This document shows, in pieces, positions 54,003-64,000 of a stretch of 64,000 bases of DNA. The DNA is from Polyporus tsugae (lineage: Eukaryota; Basidiomycota; Agaricomycetes; Polyporales; Polyporaceae): assembly GCA_024305745.1 (NCBI GenBank), contig JAHRBS010000004.1, positions 5,394,001 to 5,458,000 on the forward strand, written 5' to 3'. Under the pieces are notes generated by a model, which did no database searches, was not told where the DNA came from, and saw only the letters and a program-made list of their open reading frames with translations. Positions within the stretch are counted from its first letter, which is position 1, and each line of letters begins with the position of its first letter. The position numbers were made by a program, and so were the translations under genes.

Positions 54003-57000
54003 TCAAGGCTGAGCTCCAGCGAAGCGATCGTACCAAACTTGACGATTAAACTGAGCTTGTACCGGCCGTGGATTGGTGAGGGATATTGGTTGGACAGTGT
54101 CAGGGTGCGAGGTGTGGAATTCATCGAGTAGTTCTTTGCAGTGCTTGACATTCCGTACTGGTTCCCAAGTGGCTTCGCTGATATTGTATCCAACCCATTT
54201 CACAAGGTATCGGACATATCCATAGTAGGTCTTGGAGTCGAGGATCTTTTTGACCTCAAACTCATCATGTCCTTCCACCTCTATGACTGGTGGTTTCGAC
54301 GGGTTATGGTTGCCAATCTCGTCCTCATGGTAGGGGGTGAGTTTGGAAGCATGGAAGACAGGGTGGACCTTGTTCATGGCTGGGAGTTGTAGACGGAAGT
54401 CGACTGGCCCAACTTGGTCGACGATTTTGTAGGGCCCGTAGTTCTTTGCGGATAACTTTGCTGATAACTGTTTGATCCTGAGGTCCCTTCCCTTGAGGAG
54501 GACTCTGTCCCCAACCTTGAATGGCACTTCACTCTTGTGCTTGTCATAGTACCACTTCATCCGTTCTGCAGCGAGGGTTAGGGATGCTTGGGCCTGTTCC
54601 CGGGCCTCCATTCGGTACTGGAAGATGTCTTTGAGGGTCGGGAAACCTAGTTCTCCCTGTACATCTGGGGCCATCTTGGGGTGGTATCCGTATTCCACAA
54701 AGAAGAGTGATAAGCCAGTAGACTCGTGTGTAGCATTGTTGTAGGAAAACTCCGCAGTGGATAGAAGGGAGGCCCAATTGTCTGGGCGGTGTTCAGTGAA
54801 GATCCGTAGGTACTGTTCCAATGACTGGTTGACTCGTTCCGTCTGACCATCAGTTTGGAGGTGATAGGCTATTGACATAGAGGCTCGGATGCCCAGCTTT
54901 CCACAATACTCCTTGAAGAGCGCACTGGCAAACTGTGTTCCTTGATCTAAAATGATCTGTCGGGGTAGGCCATGATGTTTGAGTATGTGTTCGTAGACAA
55001 GCTCCGCCGCATCTGAGGCTGAGAAGTGGTCATCACATGCAAAGAAGTGGGCTCGCTTGGTCAACCGGTCTACCACCACTGCGATGGCCATGTAAACATT
55101 GCCGTGTCTGTCATAGGACTCAGGAAGTTGAGTGATGAGGTCGATGCTCCAGATCTCCCATAGCCCAGCTGGGACTTTATTTGGCTGTAGTAGTCCGAAG
55201 GGAGGGTTGCGTGAGGCTTTGTTACATTGGCATGTATTGCACCCCTTGACATCGACTGACATTCCAGGCCACCAGTAGTTGCGGCTGATAAGTTCCTGGG
55301 TCTTTCATCGGCCAGGGTGCCCAGCGAGTGTGGTGTCATGGTGGAGTTTGAGCAGCTCCAGTCGTAGTTCCTGGTCCTTTGGGACATAGACCTTTCCCCA
55401 ATAGAGCAGGAGACTGTTCTCAAAGTTCCATTCCTGCAGTGGCTTTCCAAACTCCTGAGGGCCACTATTGAGCAGTGCCTTGTAATCCTTGGTCATTGTG
55501 TCATCTTCGAGTGCCTTCTTGATCTTGTCCAGTAGTTGCTTGTTATCAACTTCAGAGGCGTAGGTGGTTTGCATGGCTTTGATGGCAAAAAACTCCGGCT
55601 TCAGCAGTGTTCAACCATCATTGTCACCGCTTACCCCCTCCTCATGATCTGGCCTCCTGGACAGAGGGTCGGCACAAAGCATTGTCTTGCCGGGTCGGTG
55701 TCGTAGGTTGAAGTTGAAATGGGAAAGGAATAAACTCCAGCAAGCTTGGCGACGAGCGAGCTTCTGGGCTTGCCGGAAGTAGGTGAGGTTAAGGTGATCC
55801 GACCAGATCTCAACCGGCTCAGGGTGTCCCTCCAGGTAGTGGCAATATTCCTCCAAAGCGCGTATGATGGCCAGTAACTCCTTGTCATAGATCTCATAGT
55901 TGCGTTCATGCTCATTCAAGGACTTGGAGTAAAACGCTACTGGGTGCCATAGTTTATCTTCGCCCAACTGTTCCAGTACTGCCCCTGTGGCGAAGTCAGA
56001 TGAGTCTGTTTCCAGGCAGAAAGGTGCAGTGTCATTGGGGATTTGGAGGATTGGAGCAGTGGTGAAGGCAGTCTTGAGGCTCTGGAAGGTGTTTTCTTGG
56101 TCTTCTCCCCACTACCAAGGTGCATCCTTGCAGGTGAGAACTGTGAGCGGGCGAGCTATCTTTGAGAAGTCCTTGATGAAACGTTGGTAGAAGTTGGCAA
56201 GGCTGAGGAATGCCTGTATATGCTTGACTTTGGTCGGTGTTGGCCAGTTCTTTACACCTTCAACCTTGGCTGGGTCCATTGTGATAGAGTCCTTCGAGAT
56301 GATCAGCCCAAGGAATTCAACCGACTGTTGTTCAAACTTGCACTTCTCAGGCTTAATGAAGAGATTGTTTGCCCGTAGTTTCTGGAGCACTCGTTCCGTG
56401 AGTTGCCGGTGGAGTGTGAGGTCATCTGTGAAGATGAGGATATTGTCGATGTAAACTACCGCGTGTCCTGTAGCAATCTCCTCCTTGAGGATCTCATCCA
56501 TCATAGCCTGGAAGGTGCTTGGGGCATTGCAAAGACCAAAAGTCATCACTGTTGGCTCGTACAGACCACGGTGAGTGATAAATGCTGCCTTCTCTTCATC
56601 TCCTTCCCGTATACGAACATTATTGTACCCCCACCTCAGGTCCAGCGAGGTGAAGATTGATGACTGAGATAAATGGTCGATAAGGTCCGGGATCCGTGGC
56701 ATAGGGAACTTGTCCTTCTTGGTGACAGCATTGAGGGCACGGTAGTCCTGTACCAGTCGCAGGCTGCCATCCTTTTTCTTGACAAAGAATACAGGAGCGG
56801 CAGCCAGGCTCTTTGACCTTTGGATATATCCCTTAGCTTCCTGTTCATTGATCCATCCATCGAGAGAGTTCCATTCCTGGGGGTTGAGTGGGTAAAGCTT
56901 TGCTGGCTTTGGCAGTGTTGCTCCTTCCACAAACTCAATGGGGTGGGCATAGGGCTTGCGAGTTGGCATCCGCTCTGAAGCTGTCTTAGAAAACACATCA

Positions 57001-57803
57001 CTGTACTGATGATAGTGGGTGGGCACATGATTAGACCAGTAGTCCTTGTCTTGGCTTCCTGGCACTGGTGTTCCTTCCTTCTTCTCCTCAATCCGTGTTC
57101 GCAGAGCGCGGGCATCAGGGTCATCAGAAAACTGCATCCAATGCACAAACTGTTTGGCACTGTCCCAGGGCTCGCGGTCTAGCTGACCGTAGGTGTCTCG
57201 TGCAAACTCCTCTAGTCGGGGCTCCTCCACCATCCAGATTTCTTCGTCCTGTACCGAAACTGGGCTGGGTAGACAGGTGTGCGGGCAGCATGTAAACTCT
57301 ACTCAACCAGCCTTCCAGTCAACTTCAGGGTTATGTTCCCGAAGGAATGTCATGCCAATGATGATATCCCGGTTTCCTATATCTGTGACCAGGAAGGACT
57401 GCCCACTAGTGTGTTTCTCGATTGTGACGAGGCACCGGACATAGTGAGTAATTAAGCCCTTCTTGTTCTCTGTTGCATCGGCATTGAATACTCGTATTTC
57501 TCGTGAGAGGCGTTGTAGCTCTAAGCCATGTTCCTGCACAAACCGATAGTATGCAAAACTTGAGTAGGCTCCACAGTCCATGAGCCCTTCTGACTGGATT
57601 TCATGCATACCTTGCCTGAGGGTGAGTTTCAAATTGAGTGACTGTCGCTGTCTGCGTGACGAAGCGAGATACATATAACTTGATTTGGGTACAAATGACT
57701 CCTCTAGGTGGTTTACACTACTAGTAGATATGGATCGGATGTTACGGCCAGTCCCTGTTACATCCGCTGGAGAAAATCCTGCTTGTTGGTCTCGACGATC
57801 CAT
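54003..57803 (-). pseudogene. Protease-RT-RNaseH-integrase of the family-2 element
   Basis: Protease: LMDCGAYSSFAYYRF (catalytic Asp present, Ser of DSG replaced by Cys) and IIIGMTFLREHNPEVDW (57303-57803). RT: FFVKKKDGSLRLVQDYRALN, LDLRWGYNNVRIREGDEEKA, active site YIDNILIF where YxDD is expected (56112-57233). RNase H: ETDSSDFATGAVLEQ, then YSKSLNEHERNYEIYDKELL and WSDHLNLTYF (55611-56030). Integrase and chromodomain form one intact 419-codon frame (54003-55262): IWSIDLITQLPES, IILDQGTQFASALFKEYCGK, TERVNQSLEQYLRIF, and FEVKKILDSKTYYGYVRYLV with GYNISEATWEP. Stops fall at KAG*VEF, APW*WGEDQ, DNDG*T and GR*KTQEL, all explained by CGA, CAG or TGG changed by one transition. The RT Asp-to-Asn change alone would abolish polymerisation. 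Confidence 0.92.
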
Positions 57804-60101
57804 GCAGCGGTCTCCTGGTGCTCTTGCTTGCTTCTGAGTTCAAACTTTTTGAGCGCGTTGACTACAAACTCCATTTTGTCTCGGTCTTCAGCCTTGGTTT
57901 CTTCTTCGACAGCGCATATCTTGGTTGGTGCAACACCCTTGCCCTTGAAGTCAGGGAGCTCGTAGTACCCCTTATATACTGGGTTACGACACTTGGTGCC
58001 AGACTTGTATGGGTGTTTGCCGCACCGGAAGCACATCTTCTTGGCTAGCCAGTCCTCTTGTTCCTTGGAGAGCTTCTCCAGCTTGCGCATTGCATCAATG
58101 TCCATGGTGTCGGGATCTCTGGCAGCTCTTGAAGAGGAGGCAGCCTTGTGGTACTTGTTCCCTCGGTAGTCCATCTCGATCCCGAGTACCCAATCCAGGA
58201 AGTTCTCCCACTTTGTGGGGACTGTAAATGGTGACAAGGAGCGGTGGGTGATCATAGTGATACGGAGGTCACCCTTGCACTGAGTGTCAATATGATGAAT
58301 GAGCTCCACGTTAGAGTAACCAGACTTGATGGCAAAACAGCGGAAGTTCTCCGCAAACAAGGCAAGGGACGAGTGGGACTTGACACAGTTCCTCCAAAGA
58401 TTGTTGAGCAGACTTCTCTGGTGCTAGTTTCCGGTATCCGCTCTTGAGCCAGTCGACAAAACTGGTCCAGGTGCCAAGGTAGGTGTTGTCTGCGGCTTTT
58501 TGGGCATAGTCATCCATGTACGACTGGGCTCCTCCTTCCAAGAACAACAAAGTGGTGGTGATCTTGTCATCGTCCGTTGTGATGTTCTGGTACCGGAACC
58601 AAATGCCAAGTTTCTGGAACCACTGCTCCACCGTAAGATCCGGGGTTTTGCCTTTAAACTTGGGAGGGTTGGCGATTCTAGGCCGGTGGGTGTTGTGCAA
58701 TGGGATAGTTGCCAGGGCCGTGCGGATAGGTGCCGTGGTTGGGTGAGCAATGAGGGAAGCAACTTGCGTTTTCAGTTCCTTGATCGCCTCAACGAGCATC
58801 ATAGTGTTGGTGTTGAGGACGTCCATCTCTGTTTTGAGGACTTCCCTCTTAGCCTTGAGCGTATCATTCTCTGTTTCCAAGTCACAACAGCGTGACTCCA
58901 GGTCATCTATGGCCTTGTGGAACTTTGTGTGGGTGATACACCTTTTTTGCTGGGCTTGGAGTTCGTGGATGTCAACGGCAGTTGAGTTCCGGTGTTCGTA
59001 CATTTTGTTCCCTAACTGGTTGTAAGCTCCTATGATGTCTTGCCTGATCATATTGTTCATTACGGCTAGGATCCAGTTGATGTACTCGGTGTCTATTTCA
59101 TAGTGTGTCCCGGATGCTCAGACTGCCTCTGCGAGTGTGTTGTATGGTTCACCCTGAAACATCCAGCTTGTTGGAGTCTGTATAGGTTCAAGGGTTGGTG
59201 TTGGTGATGGCAGGCATGTGAGGTGTTGTGAGGTTGGCCGGGGGGTTGTTTCCGTTTCAAGCAGATTGTTTCCTCCGCCGGGTGGCGTGTGCGGTTCCTC
59301 GGGCCCAAAGGCATCCGTTGAGAGAACTTCAAAGCAAGACATAATGTATTCCAAACTCCGGAGTATTCTATGCCAAAAGGAAAACTACAAGACAATCCAG
59401 TCTAAGTACCCAAACTTGTCTAGCTCAACAATTGTGTTCGCTATTCTAGGGAAACATTGTCCTAAACCTGAAAACTTTATCTTTCCAAACTCCTTGCAGA
59501 ACCAGTTGATGCTCTGCTGTTGATGGTGGGTCCAGTTGGGTCCGCTGTGGTTGATATTGTCGCTGATCCACTCGAGTTGGTTGCCGATGCGTTGGATGGC
59601 TAGACGATGGCCGTGCGGAAGGTCGTCAAGTAGCACCTTGTGGTCGAAGACGGCTTGGAGGCGCTTGAGGACGGCGTGGGCCTTGGTCTCAATGATAGCG
59701 AGGTTGTCGTTGACGTCAGTGCGGGTGAAAGCTGGGAGTGGTGCAGCAGAGATGCGGCACACAAGGGGGATAGGTAGTGGTAGGACAGGGGTTGGTAGCG
59801 TGGGTGTGGGTGCCTGGACGCGGGGTGTGTTGGGCAAAGGTTGGGTGTAGGGGACAGATTGAGGCAGAGCCTTGCGACAAGGGACCAGAGGTGCGTGCTC
59901 CCGAAGGCGGTAGCAAAGGCGATCCTCAGCAGAGTCCACAAGTACACAGGATATCTGGTCCTGGACTGGGAGATGGCCGTGCCTCTTGAAGTGGCGACGG
60001 GTAAACTCCTGGAGGTCTTGCTCTGCAGAGGGAATGGGGGATGATAAACGTGTATAAAACTCCTGGGGGGAAGAGAGACGGTTGGCTAGTGACTTGGGCA
60101 C
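57758..60101 (-). pseudogene. Gag of the family-2 element with a long N-terminal extension
   Basis: One minus-strand frame runs from 60101 to about 58360 with two internal stops (TAG near 59385, TGA near 59118), then shifts frame and continues to 57758. The last part is a standard Gag: RIANPPKFKGKTPDLTVEQW, LFLEGGAQSYMDDYAQKAAD, FVDWLKSGYRKLAPEKSAQQ, then after the shift IDTQCKGDLRITMI and the zinc knuckle CFRCGKHPYKSGTKCRNP, preceded by a coiled coil (LESRCCDLETENDTLKAKRE). The first 238 codons (LSSPQEFYTRLSSPIPSAEQ, a Pro-rich linker, IETKAHAVLKRLQAVFDHKV) are an extra helical domain that I do not recognise and that contains no ATG. The open stretch begins with GTG. Confidence 0.8.
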
Positions 60102-60122
60102 TGAACCAGGGGCCTAGGTGTG

Positions 60123-60133
60123 AGATTCTGTCT
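60123..60133 (-). promoter_or_regulatory. Self-priming primer-binding site, family 2
   Basis: AGACAGAATCT on the minus strand, 2 nt from the 5' LTR, is the exact complement of AGATTCTGTCT found in both LTRs about 34 nt downstream of the TATA box. Spacing and length (11 nt) equal those of family 1, although the sequences differ. Confidence 0.8.
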
Positions 60134-60135
60134 AA

Positions 60136-60553
60136 TGTCACAGCCAAACGACTGTGCCACAAAACAAACAAAAGGGGGGGCTCACTGATGAAGACACACA
60201 GAGGGTGACAACAGAAGTAGCAGATAGATTGGCCTAGACTAGAAGGCAGAGGATGGCAGGGGCTGTTAAGCTGCCTACAGATGATGGGGGAATGAACAAA
60301 AGACAGAATCTAAGGTCTCTGAGCCCACATCACAGCCCTTATATATTATACATGACAGGTGCACAGACCACCTGGCTTCAGGGCAGGCTTGGGTACTGAT
60401 GGCAGGTGAGCCAGTCCAAAAGGAGAACAAAGAGGTAAGTACTATTACATATTGATGACCAGTGTCCAGGCTAGAGTCCGGAAATGGGTGAACCTGGGGT
60501 TAGGGTTGGTGGCTGTGACTGCGGTATCAAATGCGGCGCGAAAAACCGTGACA
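60136..60553 (-). repeat. 5' LTR of the family-2 element
   Basis: TGTCACAGCCAAACG ... AAACCGTGACA, 418 bp. It has TATATAAGGG (minus strand, 60345-60336) and the transcript-start motif at 60311-60301. Confidence 0.93.
60336..60345 (-). promoter_or_regulatory. LTR TATA box, family 2
   Basis: TATATAAGGG on the minus strand, conserved in the three family-2 LTRs of the window, about 34 nt before AGATTCTGTCT. Confidence 0.7.
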
Positions 60554-60736
60554 ATCCTGTGCTTGTGCAAGGTAGGCTGCAAACCAAGTTATGTTGAAGT
60601 CGGGGAGGAGAGCTGACACTGCTTGGGTCCCTGCATGAATGCAGTGTGGTAGCACTGCAAAACTAGTACCGCAAAAACTTGTCTTTTCCCTCCATCGTCC
60701 TGCTCCTGCTCGTCCATTTGTACATGCTGTCAGACC

Positions 60737-61861
60737 ATGCGGGGCCAGAAACGCAAAGGCAAGAGTGGCATGTCAGCGGCCATCAATATTCATATTCCCG
60801 CTGGGACTTTCAGGGCCTATCGGACCACCAAGCAAACATTCAAGTTGTCGCAACAATATCAATGTCGCAAACAGGCCAAAAGGGTGCAGTTTGACCAAAT
60901 CTCTGGTATGTTGATTTGTTCCCCAATTAGTCCAGCTTGGATTGATCCAAGGCAGGGATGAGCTTTGAGGATCACCAGTCGTGGGCATAGTTGAATGGTG
61001 ACAGTGAATATTCGGACAACGAGGAATACCATGTCATGCACATGGCACCACCAGGAGAGGAAGGAATGTTGCTCAGCCATGAAGGCGGCGAGGATGACTC
61101 GGTCACTATTTGAGGACACAGAGACCAAACGGTGAGCCAGCAGGGTGGATTTGATTGGCTTGTGCCACTGACAAGATGACTGATAGGAAGTGCATCAATA
61201 TACAACTTCACCATGACCGCACAGAGTGCTGTAATGCCCAATGGCAATTGCAGTGCGAGGAACTTATTGGGGCATACCTTCAATGGCAGGCAAGGCTCGG
61301 CGAGCAGGATGCCCAGTCAGACATGGCAGAACATCCACTTGCCCCATTTGATATAATGCTAGTTGACTTCTTCGGTAAGTCAATCTTGTCAGACCTATGC
61401 AAGCTATTTCACATTCGCCAATGTCCATTGATCACTGCAGAGACTTCGAAGCAGACCTTCAGGTGTCAATCGGAAACAGAACCAGTCAATGTTATCCTCG
61501 CACGGGAAGGCTATCTTGGCACCTCTCCCACCACTCCAACAGTCGCCATTGCATTCCAGACTCTTGAAGCTTATTGGCAACTCCACTGCATCTGTCCCTG
61601 CCTGAGTCTTCAGGCCCAGGTACGTGCTCTCTGTTACTTGCACGCGGTATGTCCTCTCTAGATCCCATATCGAAAAACCCTCATTGATCAATTCAGCATC
61701 GCCTACGATGAGTATCTCGACATTCTTGCTGGTATCAACTCCTGCATTTGCATGCTACTCAAGCAAGATGGGGAAAACTGGTGCATGCTGAATGCTTGTG
61801 CGCTGTGCTTGTACAAGCTTGACAACAAGCTGCAACTCAAGCATTCGCTCCTAGTGTCCAT
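60737..61861 (+). pseudogene. KDZ-type transposase fragment
   Basis: ATG 60737 opens RGQKRKGKSGMSAAINIHIP and TTKQTFKLSQQYQCRKQAKR, ending at a GTATGT donor (about 60906). Later exons give CNAQWQLQCEELIGAYLQWQ, REGYLGTSPTTPTVAIAFQT with LEAYWQLHCICPCLSLQ, then PYRKTLIDQFSIAYDEYLDI and NWCMLNACALCLYKLDNK. This order (coiled 'NAQW..L...YL.W', 'GY..SP..PT.A....LE.Y', 'QFS.A.D.YL', 'NACP.C') is that of Kyakuja-Dileera-Zisupton transposases of basidiomycetes. The catalytic part that normally starts soon after NAC...YKL is missing, because a solo LTR begins at 61862 and the sequence beyond it does not continue the frame. In-frame stops near 60980-61180 add to the decay. Confidence 0.65.
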
Positions 61862-62307
61862 TGTCATAAATGTTCTATTTGGTGCCTGCTACCAGCGCCT
61901 TAGTTTCCTTTTCTGGACAATCTACTTCTCACGTTGTACTTATTGTTCTCTGTTCCATTGTATCTTGTCCTTTGTTCTCTAGCACAATAGCTCCTTATTG
62001 TCCATAGTCGCTATTGTTCTGTTTTCATTGTTCACCCATGTCCATAGTTACCTATTGTCCCCGGGTTCCCATTGTCCTCTATATGTATATAAGGACCTGT
62101 ACTTCGCTGCCTGGAGACCTCAGTTTTGACCTCTTGTCTCCAGGTAAGCCTCGCTGTATTTCGCTTGTAGACACCTACTTACTCAATACATCTTGTCTCC
62201 AGCCCTGACCGTTGAGCCTTGCTCCGCTCTCGCTGCACAAGTGCTCGTCGGCGCTCCTGCTCGTCTCATATGTATCCCTGGTCCTTGCTCGATGCTCAGT
62301 CGTAACA
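61862..62307 (+). repeat. Solo LTR of family 1, opposite orientation
   Basis: TGTCATAAATG ... CAGTCGTAACA, 446 bp, the reverse complement of the family-1 LTRs. It has TATATAAGG and AGTTTTGACCT at the same spacing. Flanking 5-mers TCCAT and CAGCA do not match. It truncates the KDZ frame at its left edge. Confidence 0.9.
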
Positions 62308-62427
62308 CAGCACTACTATTTGCACATGACAATACAGGAGGGAAGCTTTGTGTGTGCATTATTTGAGGTCATCTAAAGTTTGATGAACATTGGCAATGCC
62401 TAGAGTGTTGCCATCCCAGTCCCCACG
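62308..62427. other. Spacer
   Basis: 120 bp between the solo LTR and the next gene. It shows no continuation of the KDZ reading frame. Confidence 0.5.
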
Positions 62428-63954
62428 ATGCTTCTCTGGCAACCCGCCAACCCACTGCCACTCTTGCCATCGTTCACGATGCCTACACCTGACATTTGCC
62501 CATCACAGATCACGTATGGTCCAGCGACAGTCGTCGCTGCAAGACCTATCGAGCCGGCCAAGTGCAGCACTGTCACGCTCACCGAGGAACAGCGTGCTGA
62601 GATGGCAAGACGCAATGCCAATTGCAACGACCGCGTGGATGCAACCATCAGAGAAGTCTACACCATTGCTGAGACCAAGGCTAACTACCTTGCCGAGACG
62701 TGCGGTCACAAGCCCGACTACTATATGCAACTGATCTTCTTGGGCGGCGCGTCCTTGCAGAAGTCACGCAAGCTGAATGCATACAATGCCTGGTCTCATC
62801 AACTGGCCAAAGAGAAGAACACTGGTGAGTCTTTGATGACTTGGATGGTTTTTCATTCTCACTCTGTAAACTACCGCCAGCAACCGCCGCGGTGCGCAGA
62901 CACAGATCCAGGAGATGCTACCCACCTCCTCGAGCTTCAGCGGGAGTATCAAGACAAGTACGAGAAGCTTACCCCCCAGCAGAAGGACCTTTGCGCGCTG
63001 TTGGAGGATGAGCAGGATTCCCGGTTGTTCAGCATCCGTGTGAATCAGAAGGGGCGGGTGCAGGATGTCATGAATACCTTCTGGCGGATCATGACCATGG
63101 TGTGTTTGTTCACTTACTGATGCATTGGACCGCACTGGATACTCAAAATTATTCAAGTTGCTTGCCTTGAAGTGCTGGTGCGGCATCAAGGTGTTTGTTG
63201 GGCTCGTCAGGAACAACACCGAGTTTGAGCTCCGCCCACAGTGGTTCTTTACCAGCCCTCCAATCAACCGCTATCTCACCAGTTCCATCAAGAAATGGGA
63301 TGTCAAGGTTATCAGCTCCCAGATGGAGGCCTTCTCAATTGCAGGATGCAAGCTCTTCAGTAAGTGACCATGTCATCATCAGTGACTTATGTTGACGTCT
63401 TTGCAGTGTTCCTCCACACGACTCACAACTAGGCCGAATGGATCAAGAACGAGGTCCATGAGAAGATGAACTCGTTGCTGGGTATGGAAGTTTCATTATC
63501 GCGATTTGATTAGTCGTTCACTTACATGGACTCCTGCTTATTGGAGGCAACCAGTCGGAAGAATGTTACAATGCAATACAAGAACTTCGAGAAGGCGATT
63601 GTCATTGACCTCAGCTATGACCTCAAGGGCTGGACTCATGATGATATTTTTTCTTGCCCGTCTAGTCTTCCGAACACAATTGAGCTGCTCAAGAAGCTCG
63701 GCGATGCTCTCAAGAGTGGCGAGTGTCATTTCCGTTGTCTCTCACACAGTGAATGGGTGCAGTGTCGCCATGCGTACGAGGAGTGCGTCCAAGCTGGTTT
63801 AGTGAAGACTTGGAAGGAGTGCAGCGACAAGGGGAAGAAGCACAAGACCCACCGGCGTAACGCCGACTCGGACAAGGAGAACCGCTGCCCGAACAAGTGT
63901 TGTCGCATTGTCGAGGACGAGGACTCGTTGTCGGAATCATCAGACAACAAGTAG
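62428..63954 (+). pseudogene. Repeat-associated basidiomycete protein of unknown function
   Basis: ATG 62428 is followed by LTEEQRAEMARRNANCNDRV, EVYTIAETKANYLAETCGHK and a splice donor after KEKNT (about 62825). After the intron come YEKLTPQQKDLCALLEDEQD and a second unit, RTGYSKLFKLLALKCWCGIK with VRNNTEFELRPQWFFTSPPI. A short exon reads HTTHN*AEWIKNEVHEKMNS with TAG where Gln is expected (63430-63432). The last exon has VTMQYKNFEKAIVIDLSYDL with KGWTHDDIFSCPSSLPNTIE and a basic/acidic tail ending at TAG 63954. I know this layout (A...T.K....Y...L, Fe...V..YgV.L.GW....fxxPS.L) from multicopy genes in agaricomycete genomes that often lie near transposons. No biochemical role is known to me. 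The stop, and a doubtful frame just after the first intron, suggest a decayed copy. Confidence 0.5.
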
Positions 63955-64000
63955 ACGCCGCCCGCAGTTTGTTGTTCCATAAATCTTGTTATCCTTGGCC

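Larger units (their letters stand above)
53574..60553 (-). mobile_element. Chromodomain Ty3/gypsy retrotransposon, LTR family 2
   Basis: Two 418-bp LTRs (53574-53991, 60136-60553) enclose a 6.1-kb interior on the minus strand with Gag, protease, RT, RNase H, integrase and chromodomain. A purine tract (GAGGAGGGGGTAG on the minus strand) abuts the 53-kb LTR and an 11-nt self-priming site sits 2 nt from the 60-kb LTR. Flanking 5-mers GTAAT and ATCCT do not match. The integrase-chromodomain frame is intact. Other parts have isolated stops and one frameshift. Confidence 0.94.

Overview
This window looks like nuclear DNA of a basidiomycete fungus, most likely Agaricomycotina. The evidence is genes split by 45-80 nt GT-AG introns, a cyclin and an F-box-like 'ISG' protein of types I know from mushroom-forming fungi, a KDZ transposase, BED-finger hAT transposons, a pogo/CENP-B-type transposase and chromodomain Ty3/gypsy elements. 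It is a repeat-rich accessory region. Few genes look intact, and most recognisable coding sequence is transposon-derived or broken. Assignments rest on reading translations by eye. No database search was possible.

Layout. 0-5 kb holds a decayed kinesin-14 fragment and an Ala/Pro-rich ORF with a frameshift, next to a small TA-flanked MITE. 7-9.6 kb (+) is a dead hAT transposase. 10.9-12 kb is a cluster of CACGGGTG/CACCCGTG repeats. 14.8-22.2 kb is the most host-like part: a small cyclin (+), then on the minus strand a hypothetical protein, two paralogous small genes with conserved introns (16.6 and 21.6 kb) and an F-box-like 'ISG' family gene (17.7 kb). A second ISG gene lies at 47-48 kb.

23-27.4 kb is one pogo-like transposase gene (minus) broken by two LTR insertions, each with a 5-bp target duplication. 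28.5-34.9 kb (LTR family 1) and 53.6-60.6 kb (LTR family 2) are nearly full-length chromodomain Ty3/gypsy elements on the minus strand. Both carry an 11-nt primer-binding site complementary to a motif just downstream of the LTR TATA box, as in self-priming Tf1/sushi elements. Their pol genes are riddled with transition-type stop codons. 37.7-42.3 kb is a nearly intact hAT element with matching terminal inverted repeats. A 607-bp internally deleted relative sits about 9 kb away inside an exon of a Ca2+/H+ antiporter (CAX) gene (49.6-53.1 kb), which also has mutated splice donors. 42.5-43.4 kb is a RING-finger gene. 60.7-64 kb carries a KDZ transposase remnant cut by a solo LTR of family 1 and a repeat-associated gene of unknown function.

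The genes do not form a pathway. The window records successive waves of transposition with host genes caught between them.
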